DNA of 48,833 nt. Source: Pseudomonadota bacterium. GTDB taxonomy: Bacteria; Pseudomonadota; Gammaproteobacteria; Burkholderiales; Burkholderiaceae_C. Shown piece after piece: positions 46,966-48,833 of this stretch; the stretch's first letter is position 1, and the number at the start of each line of letters is the position of its first letter. The notes beneath the pieces are model-generated. The model did not search any database. It worked only from the letters and a program-made list of their open reading frames with translations, and was not told the DNA's origin. Where the stretch lies: the NCBI GenBank assembly GCA_018241185.1, contig JAFEEH010000234.1, forward strand, positions 1 to 48,833, in the 5' to 3' direction. The position numbers and the translations under genes are program-made.

Positions 46966-47844
46966 ATGCCGCTCTATCACCTGACGGAGGGACGTCACGG
47001 TCGCTTTCTGACGTATGCGAACGACCTGATCATCGGTCGCTGTATGCAGCTCTATGGCGAATGGTCCGAGCACGAGATCTGGCTCTATCGACAGATCGTG
47101 CGACCTGGCGACGTGATCGTGGAACCGGGCGCGAACATCGGCACGCATTCGGTCTACCTGTCCAAGGCGATCGGCCCAGAAGGCAGACTCTATGCTTTCG
47201 AGCCGGGACGACTGACCCATCAGTTGCTCTGTGCAAACATCGCGCTGAACGAATGCGTGAATGTCCATACGAGGAATCAAGCCATCGGCGCGCAGATCGG
47301 CCGGATCAGGTTTCCTCGACTCGATCCTGAAAATCCAGGGAACTACGGCGCGGTATCGATGTATGGCGCGACAGAGGACGACGGTTCCGATTGGGTCGAC
47401 ATCGTGAGCATCGACAGCCTCGGTTTGACGAAGCTCGACTTCATCAAATGCGATATTGAAGGTTTTGAGCCTCAGATGCTGGCCGGCGCAAGCAATGCCC
47501 TGCGCGACCTGCGGCCGGTGGTGTATCTGGAGCTCGGTGGCTTCGGTCCGAATAGCCCCACCGGCAATCGCGACGAGTTGGTCACCGTGCTCGAATCCTT
47601 TGGCTATTCGGCTTACTACTTTATCTCGCCCCTTTTCAACAGCGAAAATTACCGAAACCTGCCGGTTGATATCTTCAACGGCGGTGGCGCATCATTCGAC
47701 TTGATCTGTGTACCAGAAGATCGGGCGAGAATCGACGGCTTGTCCCGGGCTCGTCCTGGGGATGACCTCATCCGAGTCGAGGACTGCACGTTTCTGCATA
47801 CAACGCAACCGTGGAATGCCGCGCGCTTCGTCCGGCACTTCTGA
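46966..47844 (+). CDS. FkbM-family methyltransferase, copy 1
   Basis: A 292-residue SAM methyltransferase. SAM-binding region GDVIVEPGANIGTHSVYLSKAIG (E-P-G-A-N-I-G), YAFEPGRLTHQLLCANIALN and the FkbM signature KLDFIKCDIEGFEPQML. The ATG at 46966 (SD GAGAGG) is preferred to a TTG at 46951 because it aligns with copy 2. FkbM enzymes methylate hydroxyls of sugars, often in surface polysaccharides. Base composition is lower in GC than in kdsA and DUF1330. Confidence 0.87.
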   Translation: MPLYHLTEGRHGRFLTYANDLIIGRCMQLYGEWSEHEIWLYRQIVRPGDVIVEPGANIGTHSVYLSKAIGPEGRLYAFEPGRLTHQLLCANIALNECVNVHTRNQAIGAQIGRIRFPRLDPENPGNYGAVSMYGATEDDGSDWVDIVSIDSLGLTKLDFIKCDIEGFEPQMLAGASNALRDLRPVVYLELGGFGPNSPTGNRDELVTVLESFGYSAYYFISPLFNSENYRNLPVDIFNGGGASFDLICVPEDRARIDGLSRARPGDDLIRVEDCTFLHTTQPWNAARFVRHF

Positions 47845-47888
47845 AGCGCTCGACTCGACCGAACTCACAAGAGCCTGGCCCCTTCGCA

Positions 47889-48770
47889 ATGGTCTATCAA
47901 CTCGTCGATGCGCGGCACGGCAGATTTCTCGTCAATGAAAACGACACGTACGTGGGTCGCAGCCTTCGCCTCTACGGCGAATGGTCGGAGCCGGAAATCT
48001 GGTTGTTCCGTCAAATCGTCCGCCGAGGGGATGTGGTGATCGAGGCCGGTGCCAACATCGGCTCGCACACGGTGTTCCTTTCCAGCGCCGTAGGGGACGC
48101 AGGGACGGTCTATGCGTTCGAGGCGGCCCGGCACACCCACCAGCTGTTGTGTGCCAATCTGGCCTTGAACGAATGCTTCAACGTTCATGCACGGCATCAG
48201 GCGGTAGGGGAAGCGATGGGAAGCGTCCGGTTCCCGCAACTGAATCCGAAGCTGGCAGGCAATTTCGGCGGCGCGTCGATGCGGGATGCGTTGCACGCCA
48301 ATGATGAAACGACGGAGCCTGTGGCCATGATCGCCCTGGACAGTCTGGACCTACCGCGCGTCGATTTCATCAAGTCGGACGTGGAGGGGTTCGAGCCGCA
48401 GTTGCTCGATGGCGCGCGCCGCACCTTGGAGAAGCACAGACCGATCGTCTACCTCGAGATCGACTTTGCCAACGGACAATCCAGCGGCAATCGAGACGCT
48501 CTGGTCGAACGCCTTGGTGCATGCGGTTACGCTGCCTACTACTTCATCGCCCCGATGTTCAGCGCAGGCAATTTCAAGGGATACGGCGACGATGTATTCC
48601 GCGCTTCGTCGATTGACCTGATCTGTGTTCCCGAGGACCGCATCAGTCTGCACGGCCTCACGCGTGCCGAGGTGGGCGATACGGCCATCGGCATGTCGCC
48701 GGACCGGACGAGCCTGATCTATGCAGTGCTGCCATGGAATGGCGCGCGCATCGAACGGGCCGACCATTGA
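47889..48770 (+). CDS. FkbM-family methyltransferase, copy 2
   Basis: A 293-residue paralogue of the upstream gene: shared YGEWSE.EIWL.RQIVR, GANIG.H.V.LS, THQLLCAN.ALNEC.NVH, DFIK.D.EGFEPQ and the end PWN.AR. It differs in substrate-facing parts, such as GNRDALVERLGACGYAAYYF. Likely arose by tandem duplication. Preceded by 44 bp after copy 1, without a clear SD. Lies just upstream of eno. Confidence 0.87.
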   Translation: MVYQLVDARHGRFLVNENDTYVGRSLRLYGEWSEPEIWLFRQIVRRGDVVIEAGANIGSHTVFLSSAVGDAGTVYAFEAARHTHQLLCANLALNECFNVHARHQAVGEAMGSVRFPQLNPKLAGNFGGASMRDALHANDETTEPVAMIALDSLDLPRVDFIKSDVEGFEPQLLDGARRTLEKHRPIVYLEIDFANGQSSGNRDALVERLGACGYAAYYFIAPMFSAGNFKGYGDDVFRASSIDLICVPEDRISLHGLTRAEVGDTAIGMSPDRTSLIYAVLPWNGARIERADH

Positions 48771-48812
48771 CTTCTTGCTTTTTCTTGTTTTTCTAGGACG
48801 GACCCATCCACT

Positions 48813-48833
48813 ATGAGCGCCATCGTTGACATC
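48813..48833 (+). CDS. eno: Enolase, first 7 codons (truncated by window edge)
   Basis: ATGAGCGCCATCGTTGACATC reads MSAIVDI, the usual enolase N-terminus in Betaproteobacteria. SD-like AGGACGGA lies upstream. The rest is outside the window. Confidence 0.7.

Overview
The window comes from a high-GC Gram-negative betaproteobacterium. Gene content and order (parE/parC, dapA-bamC, coaBC-dut, pyrG-kdsA-DUF1330-eno, a SlyD/RoxA pair) point to Burkholderiales, most likely Comamonadaceae (Variovorax/Acidovorax-like). The genus is an inference from gene order and repeat families; there is no rRNA here to confirm it. No tRNA, rRNA, CRISPR array, prophage or complete insertion sequence was seen.

Layout. 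1-1.4 kb: lower-GC stretch with two small unknown genes. 1.4-7.6 kb: DUF445 membrane protein, ArgE, a GlpQ-type lipoprotein with an EF-hand loop, and a coupled pair of amido/carboxypeptidase-like enzymes. 7.6-8.4 kb: gene-free island of palindromic repeats with about 120-bp inverted arms. 8.4-14.6 kb: leftward operon for an amino-acid-type ABC importer, a sugar isomerase and 2-keto-3-deoxygluconate kinase, plus a D-2-hydroxyacid dehydrogenase. Its promoter carries a perfect LacI-family palindrome between -35 and -10, so a sugar-acid or amino-sugar-acid substrate is more likely than a plain amino acid. 14.6-16.8 kb: LysR regulator divergent from a SnoaL-like protein and an SDR. 16.8-25.4 kb: CorA-like membrane protein (GMN motif) followed by three lipid-hydrolase-like genes: a 1229-aa multi-spanning patatin, a GxSxG lipase and a NAPE-PLD-like lipoprotein. 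This is the best candidate for an undescribed functional module. 25.4-27.3 kb: Ala-Pro-repeat lipoprotein and a membrane diguanylate cyclase.

27.4-33.6 kb: leftward parE - secreted unknown - lytic transglycosylase - parC - 64-aa membrane protein, with tight overlaps. 33.9-38.9 kb: rightward MFS transporter with a 53-aa partner, a methyltransferase, dapA, bamC and a WalJ-like metallo-beta-lactamase protein. 38.9-41.1 kb: roxA and slyD diverge from a 16-nt gap that is itself a palindrome holding both ribosome binding sites. 41.1-43.9 kb: glycine-zipper lipoprotein and the coaBC-unknown-dut operon. 44-48.8 kb: pyrG, kdsA, DUF1330, two tandem FkbM methyltransferases of lower GC, and the first 7 codons of eno.

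At least five families of dispersed repeats occupy gene ends. The most informative is a ~68-bp family with four copies: three start within about 10 nt after a stop codon in the same orientation as that gene, and the fourth lies in frame inside coaBC.
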